A DNA stretch of 64,000 nt from positions 6,324,001 through 6,388,000 of the forward strand of contig NZ_CP077970.1 in the NCBI RefSeq assembly GCF_024758505.1, given 5' to 3'. Of the stretch, positions 9,544 to 16,829 are shown piece after piece. The DNA comes from Bradyrhizobium arachidis (GTDB taxonomy: Bacteria; Pseudomonadota; Alphaproteobacteria; Rhizobiales; Xanthobacteraceae). Position 1 is the stretch's first letter, and each line of letters opens with the position of its first letter. A model generated the notes under the pieces. That model made no database searches. It saw nothing but the letters and a program-made list of their open reading frames with translations, and was not told the origin of the DNA. A program made the position numbers and the translations under genes.

Positions 9544-10196
9544 GCGACAAGCTCCGCATCCTCCTCACCGGTTTCGGTCCGTTTCCCGGCGCACCCTATA
9601 ATCCGACCCAGCCGCTGGTCGCGCGGCTGTTGCGGCTGCGCCGTCCCGCTTTCGACGACGTCGAGCTTGCGAGCCACATCTTTCCGGTGACCTACGCCGC
9701 CGTCGACCGGCAACTGCCCGAGGTGCTGGCGAAGGTGAAGCCAGATGCATTGCTGATGTTCGGCCTCGCCGCGCGGACGCCTTACCTGCGCGTCGAGACC
9801 CGCGCGCGCAACGCCGTCACCATGCTCTGGCCCGACGCCGCCAACACCCGCTCAAGCAAGCGCGGCATCGCAGCCAATGCGGACGCGATGTTGTTCGGCC
9901 CGCATACCGCACGGCTGTTGCGCGCTGCGCGCCTCACCGGCATCGACGCGCGAGCTTCGCGCGATGCCGGCGCCTATCTCTGCAACTATCTGAGCTGGCG
10001 CGCGATCGAGAAGGTCAAGGCCGACGGCGGGCCATCGCTTGCGGCGTTCATTCACATTCCGCTGCTGGCGCGCGGCGGTGCGTCGCGGCACAGAGGAACG
10101 GCGCCGCGCATCACGCTGGAAGAGCTGGTCGACGCGGGCGAAGCGATGCTGATGGAGATGGTGCAACTGGCACGGAAGGCGCGCCGCACAGCGTGA
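9540..10196 (+). CDS. pcp: pyroglutamyl-peptidase I (C15)
   Basis: A 218-residue cysteine peptidase that removes N-terminal pyroglutamate. The opening Leu-Leu-Thr-Gly-Phe-Gly-Pro-Phe-Pro-Gly is the C15 family signature. The triad is visible as Glu86 (Arg-Val-Glu-Thr), Cys148 (Tyr-Leu-Cys-Asn-Tyr) and His172 (Phe-Ile-His-Ile-Pro). The ATG at 9540 overlaps the meaB stop; the longer open frame to the left runs inside meaB and is not used. The C-terminal half is a little divergent from enterobacterial Pcp but keeps all catalytic residues. Confidence 0.88.
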   Translation: MSDKLRILLTGFGPFPGAPYNPTQPLVARLLRLRRPAFDDVELASHIFPVTYAAVDRQLPEVLAKVKPDALLMFGLAARTPYLRVETRARNAVTMLWPDAANTRSSKRGIAANADAMLFGPHTARLLRAARLTGIDARASRDAGAYLCNYLSWRAIEKVKADGGPSLAAFIHIPLLARGGASRHRGTAPRITLEELVDAGEAMLMEMVQLARKARRTA

Positions 10197-10197
10197 C

Positions 10198-10319
10198 GTC
10201 GTAGGGTGGGTTAGCCTTGCGACTGCGCGAAGCGCAGTTCGCCGGGCGTAACCCACCTCTTTGCTTTCCGAGCGTTGAGAGCACTGGTGGGTTACGCCTT
10301 CGGCTAACCACCCTACGAC
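10198..10319. repeat. nested palindromic intergenic repeat (GGTGGGTTA type)
   Basis: An outer inverted repeat (GTCGTAGGGTGGGTTAGCC at 10198-10216 against CGGCTAACCACCCTACGAC at 10301-10319, one base of slippage) encloses a perfect inner one (GCGTAACCCACC at 10247-10258 against GGTGGGTTACGC at 10286-10297). The RNA would fold into a long hairpin after pcp. This GGTGGGTTAC-type unit is a widespread dispersed intergenic repeat. No ORF is inside. Confidence 0.75.
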
Positions 10320-10440
10320 ACCTCTCGTGGGGTAAACATTTAACCCTACCTCGAACAATCTTCGCGCCCCCGGCCGCCCTGCCCTATTTCTGCGCTACCT
10401 AACCCGCTGCGGACCTCCCGCGTCCGCGGAAGGACGCACC

Positions 10441-11811
10441 ATGGACGTCAATCGCCGCCATCTCATCGGAGCCACTGCCGCCGGAGTCGCCGGGGCGGTC
10501 GCTATGCCCACTGACGCCGCACGCGCGGCTCCGCTGACATCACTGCTCGGTCGCGATGCGACACAATACGGCGTGCGCCCCGGCAGCAATGAGGATCAGA
10601 CGCGCGTCCTGCAACGCGCCATCGACGAGGCCGCGCGCGCGCAAGTCCCGCTGGCGCTGCCGGCCGGCGTGTACCGCACCGGACTCTTGCGCCTGCCGAG
10701 CGGCGCGCAGCTGATCGGCGTGCGCGGTGCGACCAAATTGGTGTTCACCGGGGGCCCCTCCATCATCCTCAGCGAAGGCGCCGACAGTATCGGTCTCACC
10801 GGGATCACCTTCGATGGCGGTGCCATTCCGCTGCCGACGCGGCGCGGTCTGATCCATTGCCTCAGTGGACGCGACGTCCGCATCGCCGATTGCGAGATCA
10901 AGGGCAGCGGCGGCAGCGGCATCTGGCTCGAGCAGATTTTTGGCGACATCTCCGGCAACATTTTTACCAACATCGCCGTCACCGCCGTCGTCTCCTTCGA
11001 CGCCAAAGGCCTCAACGTCTCGCGCAACACGATTCAAGGCACCAACGACAACGGCATCGAGATCCTGCGGACCGCCATCGGCGACGACGGCACGCTCGTG
11101 GCCGACAACCGCATCGAGGACATCAAGGCTGGCCCCGGCGGCTCCGGCCAGTACGGCAACGCCATCAACGCCTTTCGCGCCGGCAACGTGATCGTGCGCG
11201 GCAATCGCATCAGGAACTGCGATTACTCCGCGGTGCGCGGCAATTCGGCCTCGAACATCCACATATCAGGCAACAGCGTCAGCGACGTGCGCGAGGTCGC
11301 GCTCTATTCGGAGTTCGCCTTCGAGGCCGCAGTGATCGCCAACAACACGGTCGATGGCGCCGCCGTCGGCGTCTCCGTCTGCAATTTCAACGAAGGCGGC
11401 CGCATCGCGGTGGTCCAGGGCAACATCATCCGCAATCTGATCCCGAAGCGGCCGATCGGCACCGCGCCCGACGACGATGCCGGCGTCGGCATTTATGTCG
11501 AGGCGGATAGTTCCGTCACCGGCAACGTGGTCGAGAACGCGCCGTCCTACGGCATCGTCGCCGGCTGGGGCAAATATCTCCGCGATATCGTGATCTCCGG
11601 CAACGTCATCCGAAAGGCGCTGGCAGGCATCGGCGTGTCGGTCGTGTCGGGCGCCGGCACCGCGCTCGTCAACAACAACATGATCTCGGAGACGCCGCTC
11701 GGCGCGGTGGTCGGGCTCGACCACGCCCGCGCCGTGACGACGGATCTCTCCGCCGACGGCGCGCAGCGCTTTGCGCAGGTGGTGGTGAGTGGGAATGCGG
11801 TGCGGCGGTAG
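10441..11811 (+). CDS. Tat-exported right-handed beta-helix protein (TIGR03808-like)
   Basis: A 456-residue protein that starts with a twin-arginine signal (Asn-Arg-Arg-His-Leu-Ile-Gly, then a Gly/Ala-rich core to about residue 28). The rest is built of short parallel beta-helix coils rich in Gly-Asn and Asn-x-Ile, such as Ile-x-Gly-Asn-x-Ile-x-Asn repeated through residues 150-440. The early Tyr-Gly-Val-Arg-Pro-Gly-Ser with Asp-Gln-Thr resembles the pectate-lyase-like superfamily. The whole fits the TIGR03808 family of Tat-translocated repeat proteins, whose function is unknown. A TIGR03809-like protein lies 0.5 kb away. Confidence 0.8.
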   Translation: MDVNRRHLIGATAAGVAGAVAMPTDAARAAPLTSLLGRDATQYGVRPGSNEDQTRVLQRAIDEAARAQVPLALPAGVYRTGLLRLPSGAQLIGVRGATKLVFTGGPSIILSEGADSIGLTGITFDGGAIPLPTRRGLIHCLSGRDVRIADCEIKGSGGSGIWLEQIFGDISGNIFTNIAVTAVVSFDAKGLNVSRNTIQGTNDNGIEILRTAIGDDGTLVADNRIEDIKAGPGGSGQYGNAINAFRAGNVIVRGNRIRNCDYSAVRGNSASNIHISGNSVSDVREVALYSEFAFEAAVIANNTVDGAAVGVSVCNFNEGGRIAVVQGNIIRNLIPKRPIGTAPDDDAGVGIYVEADSSVTGNVVENAPSYGIVAGWGKYLRDIVISGNVIRKALAGIGVSVVSGAGTALVNNNMISETPLGAVVGLDHARAVTTDLSADGAQRFAQVVVSGNAVRR

Positions 11812-11833
11812 GCGTTGACAACACGCAGGCTGC

Positions 11834-11894
11834 CGTCATCCTGAGGTGCGAGCCGTGCGGTGCGCAGCGCCGCGCGGGGAGCCTCGAAGGATGA
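11834..11894 (+). repeat. 61-bp palindromic repeat, left copy flanking GIY-YIG gene
   Basis: It begins CGTCATCCTGAGGTGCGAGC and ends GAGCCTCGAAGGATGA, with TCATCCT and AGGATGA as inverted ends. It matches the inverted copy at 12235-12295 at about 53 of 61 positions and the copy at 44475-44535 over the same length. Its right end (GAAGGA) serves as a Shine-Dalgarno sequence for the next gene. Confidence 0.85.
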
Positions 11895-11898
11895 CGTT

Positions 11899-12207
11899 GT
11901 GGGCATCTACGTCTACATGTTGCGATGCGCGGACGGCTCTTTCTACATTGGAAGCGCTACCGGCGATGACGTTTCCAAACGGGTCGACGAGCACAACGCA
12001 GGGGCTTACCAAGGCTATACCCATTCGAGACGTCCGGTTGTTCTTGTCTGGTCGGAGCACTTCGATCGAATTACCGATGGTATCGCGGCCGAGCGACAGC
12101 TCAAAGGGTGGAGCCGCGCCAAGAAGGAGGCGCTCATTCGCTCGGATTGGAAAGCGGTAAGCCTGCTCGCGCGACGGCGGGCAGGTGCGCCCAGACCGAA
12201 GAAGTAA
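11899..12207 (+). CDS. GIY-YIG nuclease family protein
   Basis: A 102-residue single-domain GIY-YIG protein. The catalytic core is visible as Tyr-Val-Tyr-Met-Leu-Arg-Cys followed by Phe-Tyr-Ile-Gly-Ser-Ala-Thr, then Arg-Val-Asp-Glu-His-Asn and Ala-Ala-Glu-Arg-Gln-Leu-Lys-Gly-Trp. This is the UvrC-N/YhbQ-like small family, whose members cut or nick DNA where tested. I chose the GTG at 11899 because GAAGGA lies seven bases upstream. That places the start five bases after a 61-bp repeat, and the same repeat recurs inverted 27 bases after the stop. A start further left would run through the repeat. Confidence 0.85.
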   Translation: MGIYVYMLRCADGSFYIGSATGDDVSKRVDEHNAGAYQGYTHSRRPVVLVWSEHFDRITDGIAAERQLKGWSRAKKEALIRSDWKAVSLLARRRAGAPRPKK

Positions 12208-12234
12208 TGTTGAGTGCTATTGCCGACGGGCCGT

Positions 12235-12295
12235 TCATCCTTCGAGGCTCGCTCCGCGGTGCCTTGCACCGCAGGGCTCGCACCTCAGGATGACG
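12235..12295 (-). repeat. 61-bp palindromic repeat, right (inverted) copy flanking GIY-YIG gene
   Basis: The reverse complement begins CGTCATCCTGAGGTGCGAGC and ends GCGAGCCTCGAAGGATGA, the same length and ends as the copy at 11834-11894. The two copies form inverted repeats around the GIY-YIG gene, giving a unit of about 460 bp. Confidence 0.85.
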
Positions 12296-12323
12296 GGTCG
12301 GGAGATGCTGCCCTTGAGAAGCC

Positions 12324-12818
12324 CTAGAACGCGTTCCTGAGCAGCGGGTATTTCGCCTCGATGCCGTCGAGGTTGAAGGTGAATTCGACCACGCTCTCCG
12401 GGATCGGCGGCGGCTCGATGGCCGGCACGATCGGTGCCTCGACGATTTCGGCCAGACGATGGGCCATGCTGTCCAGTTCGACCGGCACCGCGGTTTCGGG
12501 CTCGATATGGACGGCCTTGGGCTGCACGGTCTGGGCCTGCTCCAGCGGCGGGGCGCCGCGCGACGGCGCCGCCGGGAACCATCCCAGCGACACCGGCCCG
12601 GGCGGCGGCGGCACGTCCTCGCCGGTGGCCAGGGCCCGCCAGGTCTGCACGGCGCGCTTGGCTTCCTGGATGTTTTCGAGAAAGGCGAGTTCGGAATGGT
12701 AGCGGCGCCAGCGCCCCGTCTCGAACATTTCGGTGAGATGCTCCAGCCGCTGTTCGGCGAGCGCGCACCAGCGCGCGGCAACAGCGCGGCCGCGAGCCAC
12801 GTCTTGGCGATGTGTCAT
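12324..12818 (-). CDS. TIGR03809-like hypothetical protein
   Basis: A 164-residue cytoplasmic protein. The N-terminal third is helical and rich in Arg, Trp and Glu (Trp-Cys-Ala-Leu-Ala-Glu-Gln-Arg-Leu-Glu-His-Leu, then Trp-Arg-Arg-Tyr-His-Ser-Glu). A Pro-rich linker with Pro-Pro-Pro-Pro-Gly-Pro follows, then a C-terminal Phe-Thr-Phe-Asn-Leu-Asp-Gly. The pattern fits the Rhizobiales-restricted TIGR03809 family, of unknown function, often found near TIGR03808 proteins as here. No catalytic motif is visible. Confidence 0.65.
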   Translation of the reverse strand: MTHRQDVARGRAVAARWCALAEQRLEHLTEMFETGRWRRYHSELAFLENIQEAKRAVQTWRALATGEDVPPPPGPVSLGWFPAAPSRGAPPLEQAQTVQPKAVHIEPETAVPVELDSMAHRLAEIVEAPIVPAIEPPPIPESVVEFTFNLDGIEAKYPLLRNAF

Positions 12819-13198
12819 GAACCAGCCCGTCAGGAGAGAACTACGGACGCGAGACGCAACGCAGACGAATCAATTTAGACGTGACGGGATTATTTTGTGG
12901 AAAAGTTTTGACTTGTCCAGCAAGGACACAATTTGCGTCGCCGAAAACCGTAGTCGCGCGGAGTTTTCAGGGCTTTCCGAGTCAAGCCACCCACAGGCAT
13001 GGAAGCGTTGCGGCGCGGCACGCAAGACGGCAGGCAAGGCCTTCGCACGTCCGGATCAACTTGGAGCTGAAAACGACACGAGCCGTTTCCGTTCCGATGG
13101 GATCGGAACGGGGCTCTGGATTCTTTTTTGACGCGTTTTCTCGACGCGAACCGGTGTGCGCTTCGCTCGAAACGCTCTCGTTCTGAAAGGCAGTGCCC
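12819..13198. other. intergenic region without a supported gene
   Basis: About 380 bp with only short overlapping frames of unnatural composition. A TTGACT at 12908-12913 is followed 17 bp later by a poor -10, so no promoter is claimed. Base composition is less GC-rich than the neighbours. Confidence 0.5.
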
Positions 13199-13238
13199 AA
13201 AAAGAAAAGACCCGTCCGGGGGGACAACCGGACGGGTC
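13199..13238 (-). terminator. intrinsic terminator of the sigma/anti-sigma/subtilase operon
   Basis: GACCCGTCCGG at 13209-13219 pairs perfectly with CCGGACGGGTC at 13228-13238 around an 8-base loop. Read on the minus strand the stem is followed by TTTTCTTTTT. The minus-strand gene ending at 13399 is the nearest upstream transcript, so this closes that operon. Confidence 0.85.
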
Positions 13239-13398
13239 GAGCCATATGGGCGCTTGGGGTGGATGGGCGCTCGCGCCTAATATGACCGATGGGGAGGGAT
13301 GACCGCTCCCACATCATTTGGTCGTGGCAGGGAGCTGAACGTTCAACGCGGCCCGCGCGATTTTTTAACCTTCGTTACGCGCGCAGGGTTTCGCGCTG

Positions 13399-15111
13399 CT
13401 ATCGCGTCGCAGGCCTATCCGCCTGAGAAATCGTGGATTTATCGGCGGCCATGGTCGGCGACGGTTGTTCCAGCGCGCGTGTTCCCGGCTCTTCGCGACG
13501 TTCCGACGCATCTTCACGTTTAGTTGTACCGGGTGCTGCCGCCATCGGCGTTGCACCGTCGACCGGAACGGCCATCACGGCGGCGTAAGCATCGGCCTGG
13601 CCGTCGCCAAACAGATCATCGCGGCCCGGCGTTCCCAAATCGCGCGCGGTCTTGGCAAGCGTCATGCGCAGCGCTTCCGGCTTCAGCGCGAAGTTGCGCT
13701 CGAGGAGAAGCGCCGCGACGCCGCTGACATAGGCCGCCGAGAACGAGGTGCCCGAGGTCATCTGGTATTTGCCATCCGGCGCCGGCAGGAAGATATCGAC
13801 GCCGGGCGCCGCCAGCGCGATGTAATTGCCGCGGTTCGAGGCGGTAAACAGCTTGTCCTGCGCGTCGGTCGCGCTCACTGCGATCACGTTCGGGTTGGCG
13901 GCCGGATAGAGCGGCGGCGATTTTGCGCCGGCGTTGCCGGCGGCTGCAATCAGCACCAGACCGCGTGCGGCAGTCGCGGCGATCGCGCGCTCGATCACCG
14001 CATCCTTCGGCCCGGCAAAGCTCATATTGACGATCTGCGCGCCGTGCTCGGCGGCGTAGTTCAGCGATTTCAGGATCACGTAGGAGCTGCTCTCCGCGCC
14101 TCCCGTGGTGCCGCCGAAGGCGCGGATCGCGATGATGCGCGCCTCGGGCGCACTGCCCATCAACCGCGCATGCGCAACGATCGCCCCGGCGATGCCGGTG
14201 CCATGGATATGCGGGCCTTCCTGGCTTCCCAGCGCGTCGAAATTGTCGGAAATCGAATTGGCGAGTTCGGGATGTCTAGCGTCGATGCCGGAATCGATCA
14301 CCGCGACCGTCACATTGGCGCCATGCACCAGTGTGTGCGCCTGCGGCAGGCGGAGTTTTGCCAGCGCATATTGCGCCGGATCGCCCTCGGTCGGGACGCC
14401 CGCCTTCTGGTCCTGCAGCACGTAGCGGAAATTGTCCTGCAGCGATCGCACGCTGCTGTCGGCCACGAGTTCGCGGCGCACGGTGTCGTAAGTGCGGCCG
14501 TCGGCGATGCGGAACAGACCGATGGTCGCGCCGATCAGCGGAAAGTTTTCCAGCGCGAGCCGCGTCAAACCGTGGCGGCGCGCAAACTCGTCGGCGTCGG
14601 TCGGCGACGTCCGCACATCCATCTCGGCGACGAATTCGTTGGCAAAGGTCCTCAGATTGACGACGGCCGGCGTCGAGTTATTGCGGCGCCCGTTGCCCGT
14701 ACTCTTCTTGACGGATTTGCCGGACCCGCCGTCGCCGCTGGCGTTCGGCTTGTCGACGCATTCGCCGTTGGCGTCCCGGTAAGGCGCGGTGCAGGACGGA
14801 TAGAGGTTCGGCGAATAGCGCGCATAGGGCATTGTGGGCCGCGCGGCATTGATCGCGGTGAGCCCGCCCGGTCGCAGCGCAATGCCGGGACCACGGTCAA
14901 CGCTCACCCTCCCCGCAATGTTCGGCGGAACGCGCGGGGCAACGATGGTGTTGACGGTCGGCGTACGGGACGGAACGCTGATCGTGGGTGTGCGCATGAT
15001 CGCCTGCGCATGCGCCACCTCGACACCGAGGCAGGCGCCGAGCAGAAGCGCCGCGCTCACCGACGAAGCGCAGACCCCCGCTCTCAAGCCTCTCTCGGAC
15101 TTCTGCGTCAT
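13399..15111 (-). CDS. secreted subtilisin-like serine peptidase (S8)
   Basis: A 570-residue exported protease. A signal peptide spans about residues 1-36 (ending Ala-His-Ala-Gln). A Pro/Arg-rich linker with a Ser-Gly-rich stretch follows to about 150, then a propeptide-like domain at about 156-232. The catalytic domain has Asp273 (Val-Ile-Asp-Ser-Gly-Ile-Asp), His303 (His-Gly-Thr-Gly-Ile-Ala-Gly), oxyanion Asn393 (Ala-Gly-Asn-Ala-Gly) and Ser456 (Gly-Thr-Ser-Phe-Ser-Ala-Ala). The triad is complete, so it should be active in the periplasm or outside. It starts 14 bases after the anti-sigma gene and is followed by a terminator, so it is the last gene of a three-gene operon. It may process the neighbouring anti-sigma. 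Confidence 0.93.
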   Translation of the reverse strand: MTQKSERGLRAGVCASSVSAALLLGACLGVEVAHAQAIMRTPTISVPSRTPTVNTIVAPRVPPNIAGRVSVDRGPGIALRPGGLTAINAARPTMPYARYSPNLYPSCTAPYRDANGECVDKPNASGDGGSGKSVKKSTGNGRRNNSTPAVVNLRTFANEFVAEMDVRTSPTDADEFARRHGLTRLALENFPLIGATIGLFRIADGRTYDTVRRELVADSSVRSLQDNFRYVLQDQKAGVPTEGDPAQYALAKLRLPQAHTLVHGANVTVAVIDSGIDARHPELANSISDNFDALGSQEGPHIHGTGIAGAIVAHARLMGSAPEARIIAIRAFGGTTGGAESSSYVILKSLNYAAEHGAQIVNMSFAGPKDAVIERAIAATAARGLVLIAAAGNAGAKSPPLYPAANPNVIAVSATDAQDKLFTASNRGNYIALAAPGVDIFLPAPDGKYQMTSGTSFSAAYVSGVAALLLERNFALKPEALRMTLAKTARDLGTPGRDDLFGDGQADAYAAVMAVPVDGATPMAAAPGTTKREDASERREEPGTRALEQPSPTMAADKSTISQADRPATR

Positions 15112-15125
15112 GAGCTCAGGGCGCC

Positions 15126-15833
15126 TCAGGGCGCCGGCACGGCAAGGTCGACGATCTTCTCGCGCTGCATCTTGCCAAGAAGGCCATTCAGTTCGTCCCG
15201 GCTCATCGCCTGGGCGAATTGCAGGCTAAACATACCGCCTTTCATCCCGCCGACGATCGAGGCCTGATAGCCGTCGAGCAACGCGGTGATGTCGGCGACG
15301 CGGGCGTCCGGCGTGAAGCGCACCAGAGCGTGGGCGGCAGCCGGCGCGGCCGCCTGCGGCCCAAGCGCGCGTGTGACGGAGTCGCTCTTGCTCAGCGACG
15401 CGGTCTGGAACGTGGACGACTGGTTCTTCACCAGCACGGCACCGATGATGCCGGCCTGCAACACCAGCGCAAACGCGCCGAGGCTTGCCGACCAGGCGAG
15501 CGTGCGCGGCGACAGGCTGGAGAAGAAGGCCGCGATCCGCTGCGACAGGCCGATGGTGGCGCTTCCCGCGCGGGCCGGCTCGGCGTCGATTGCCGCAAAC
15601 AGCTTCTGCATGGCGCGCCCCGATGGCGCTCCCAGGCTTTCGTTCAAATGGATGGTCTCAGCGAGTTCCTCGCGGATCGCTGCATATTGCTTCGCAAGCC
15701 CCGGATCCCGGGCGAGCGCTTCCTCGACGCGGCGAGCGTCGCGGGCGTTCAGCGTGCCGGCAGCATGCCAAGGCAGCAGAACCTCAATCTCACTGGGCTC
15801 TTGGTCCAGCATTTTCTTGCTCAAAGCCATCAT
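15126..15833 (-). CDS. transmembrane anti-sigma factor with subtilisin-propeptide-like periplasmic tail
   Basis: A 235-residue protein. Residues 15-80 look like the sigma-binding anti-sigma domain (Leu-Leu-Pro-Trp-His-Ala-Ala-Gly-Thr-Leu, then Arg-Arg-Val-Glu-Glu-Ala-Leu) without the zinc His-x3-Cys-x2-Cys motif. A transmembrane helix spans about 111-135. The periplasmic tail at 168-232 reads Leu-Val-Arg-Phe-Thr-Pro-Asp-Ala, Ile-Thr-Ala-Leu-Leu-Asp-Gly-Tyr, Met-Phe-Ser-Leu-Gln-Phe and ends Ile-Val-Asp-Leu-Ala-Val-Pro. That order of strands and helices is the layout of an S8 propeptide (I9/fervidolysin type). It overlaps the sigma gene by ATGA and precedes the subtilase gene by 14 bases. Assignment as anti-sigma rests on domain layout and neighbours. 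Confidence 0.8.
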   Translation of the reverse strand: MMALSKKMLDQEPSEIEVLLPWHAAGTLNARDARRVEEALARDPGLAKQYAAIREELAETIHLNESLGAPSGRAMQKLFAAIDAEPARAGSATIGLSQRIAAFFSSLSPRTLAWSASLGAFALVLQAGIIGAVLVKNQSSTFQTASLSKSDSVTRALGPQAAAPAAAHALVRFTPDARVADITALLDGYQASIVGGMKGGMFSLQFAQAMSRDELNGLLGKMQREKIVDLAVPAP

Positions 15834-16399
15834 GGCCAGCCTCGCTCAACGCCGGCTGCCTTCAGCAGCTCGGCCAGTTTCTTGCGCGCATAGAACAAGC
15901 GCGTCTTCACAGTGTTCTCCGGTATCCCGACGATTTCGGCCACCTCCTCCACGGACTTCTCGTGGTAGTAGACGAGATCGACGATTTCCCTATGTTCCGG
16001 CGAAAGTCCCGTGAGGCACTCCCGCAACGCTTCACTGGTATCCTTCTTCTGAACCGCCGTTTCCGGATTGTCGGACGAATCCTCGATCGCGTTGGCGGCC
16101 TCGTCGTCCAATTCGAGATCCTTCCTGCGCCGGAGCGCAGAGAGGGCCTTGAATCGGGTAATTGCCAGCAGCCAGGTGGAAACCGCGGATCGGCCTTCGA
16201 ACTTGCCGGCCTGACGCCAAACGTCGAGAAACACCTCACTGATGAGGTCTTCCGCCGTCTGCTCGTCCCGCACGAGCCTCAGCCCGAAGCGATACACCCT
16301 GACATGATGCCGCCCGTACAGCACCTGCATAGCGAGCCGGTCGCCTTGGGCGATCCGGGCGATCAGGACCTCGTCCGTAGCCGCCTGTGTCACGCTCAA
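15830..16399 (-). CDS. ECF RNA polymerase sigma factor
   Basis: About 189 residues, the size of a group 4 sigma factor. Region 2 is visible as Ala-Glu-Asp-Leu-Ile-Ser-Glu-Val-Phe-Leu-Asp-Val-Trp with Phe-Lys-Ala-Leu-Ser-Ala-Leu-Arg-Arg-Arg. Region 4 is visible as Leu-Ser-Pro-Glu-His-Arg-Glu-Ile-Val-Asp-Leu-Val-Tyr-Tyr-His-Glu and Ile-Pro-Glu-Asn-Thr-Val-Lys-Thr-Arg-Leu-Phe-Tyr-Ala-Arg-Lys-Lys-Leu. The start is a TTG at 16399 or a GTG at 16393; neither has a strong ribosome-binding site. It is coupled to the anti-sigma by an ATGA overlap, and the pair leads the subtilase gene. Confidence 0.9.
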   Translation of the reverse strand: MSVTQAATDEVLIARIAQGDRLAMQVLYGRHHVRVYRFGLRLVRDEQTAEDLISEVFLDVWRQAGKFEGRSAVSTWLLAITRFKALSALRRRKDLELDDEAANAIEDSSDNPETAVQKKDTSEALRECLTGLSPEHREIVDLVYYHEKSVEEVAEIVGIPENTVKTRLFYARKKLAELLKAAGVERGWP

Positions 16400-16829
16400 A
16401 GGCCGTCTCGCAAAGTTGGTCGGGAGGAAACCGCGGACGGTTCGACGGGTGCCGCAAGATTCTTCAACTTACCGCAAACGTACGGCCGCCTGTGTGACCT
16501 ACCCCACATACGTCCATTTTCTTGCGGTCGTGAAAGGCGCCGGCCGGCGCCCACCCCAAAAATAGGTAACATGATACTGAAACATTTCCCTGCGGCGCGC
16601 CCGGCAAGCGCAGGCGACCTTACCAAGCCTCGATCCATAGCACAGCCTTGTGCAGCGCCTCTGGCAGTGAGGTGCGGCCGGATTGCCGGCCGATGCCTAA
16701 CCGCTCGCTAATTCCCGTTGCCGATCAAGGCCATTGCCGGTGCGGCAGGGCCGGATTCGGCGCCCAAGGATACCAAACCTAAAGGCTTCCCACGTAGATT
16801 TTTGATCTCCGTTCATCAGTAGCGAGACC
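16400..16829. other. divergent promoter region without a supported gene
   Basis: A 430-bp gap between the divergent ECF sigma gene and the diguanylate cyclase gene. It contains the 16-bp perfect palindrome GGCGCCGGCCGGCGCC at 16536-16551 and an AT-richer stretch around 16552-16590. I could not recognise a convincing ECF -35/-10 pair. Short frames here look like noise. Confidence 0.5.

Noticed and set aside
12908..12936. TTGACT with 17-base spacing as a promoter
   Set aside because: The matching -10 (ATTTGC) is poor and no gene starts downstream on that strand.
12982..13317. Minus-strand frame of 111 codons between the TIGR03809-like gene and the subtilase
   Set aside because: It runs straight through the intrinsic terminator at 13199-13238 and shows no domain or ribosome-binding site.
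13465..15267. 600-codon open frame on the plus strand opposite the subtilase and anti-sigma genes
   Set aside because: It is the antisense shadow of a high-GC gene. The composition is Arg/Gly/Ala-rich with no domain, while the minus strand carries a complete S8 triad.
16536..16551. 16-bp GC-only palindrome as a regulator binding site
   Set aside because: A string of only G and C of this form arises easily in this genome, and no promoter elements lie beside it, so it is mentioned only under the intergenic region.
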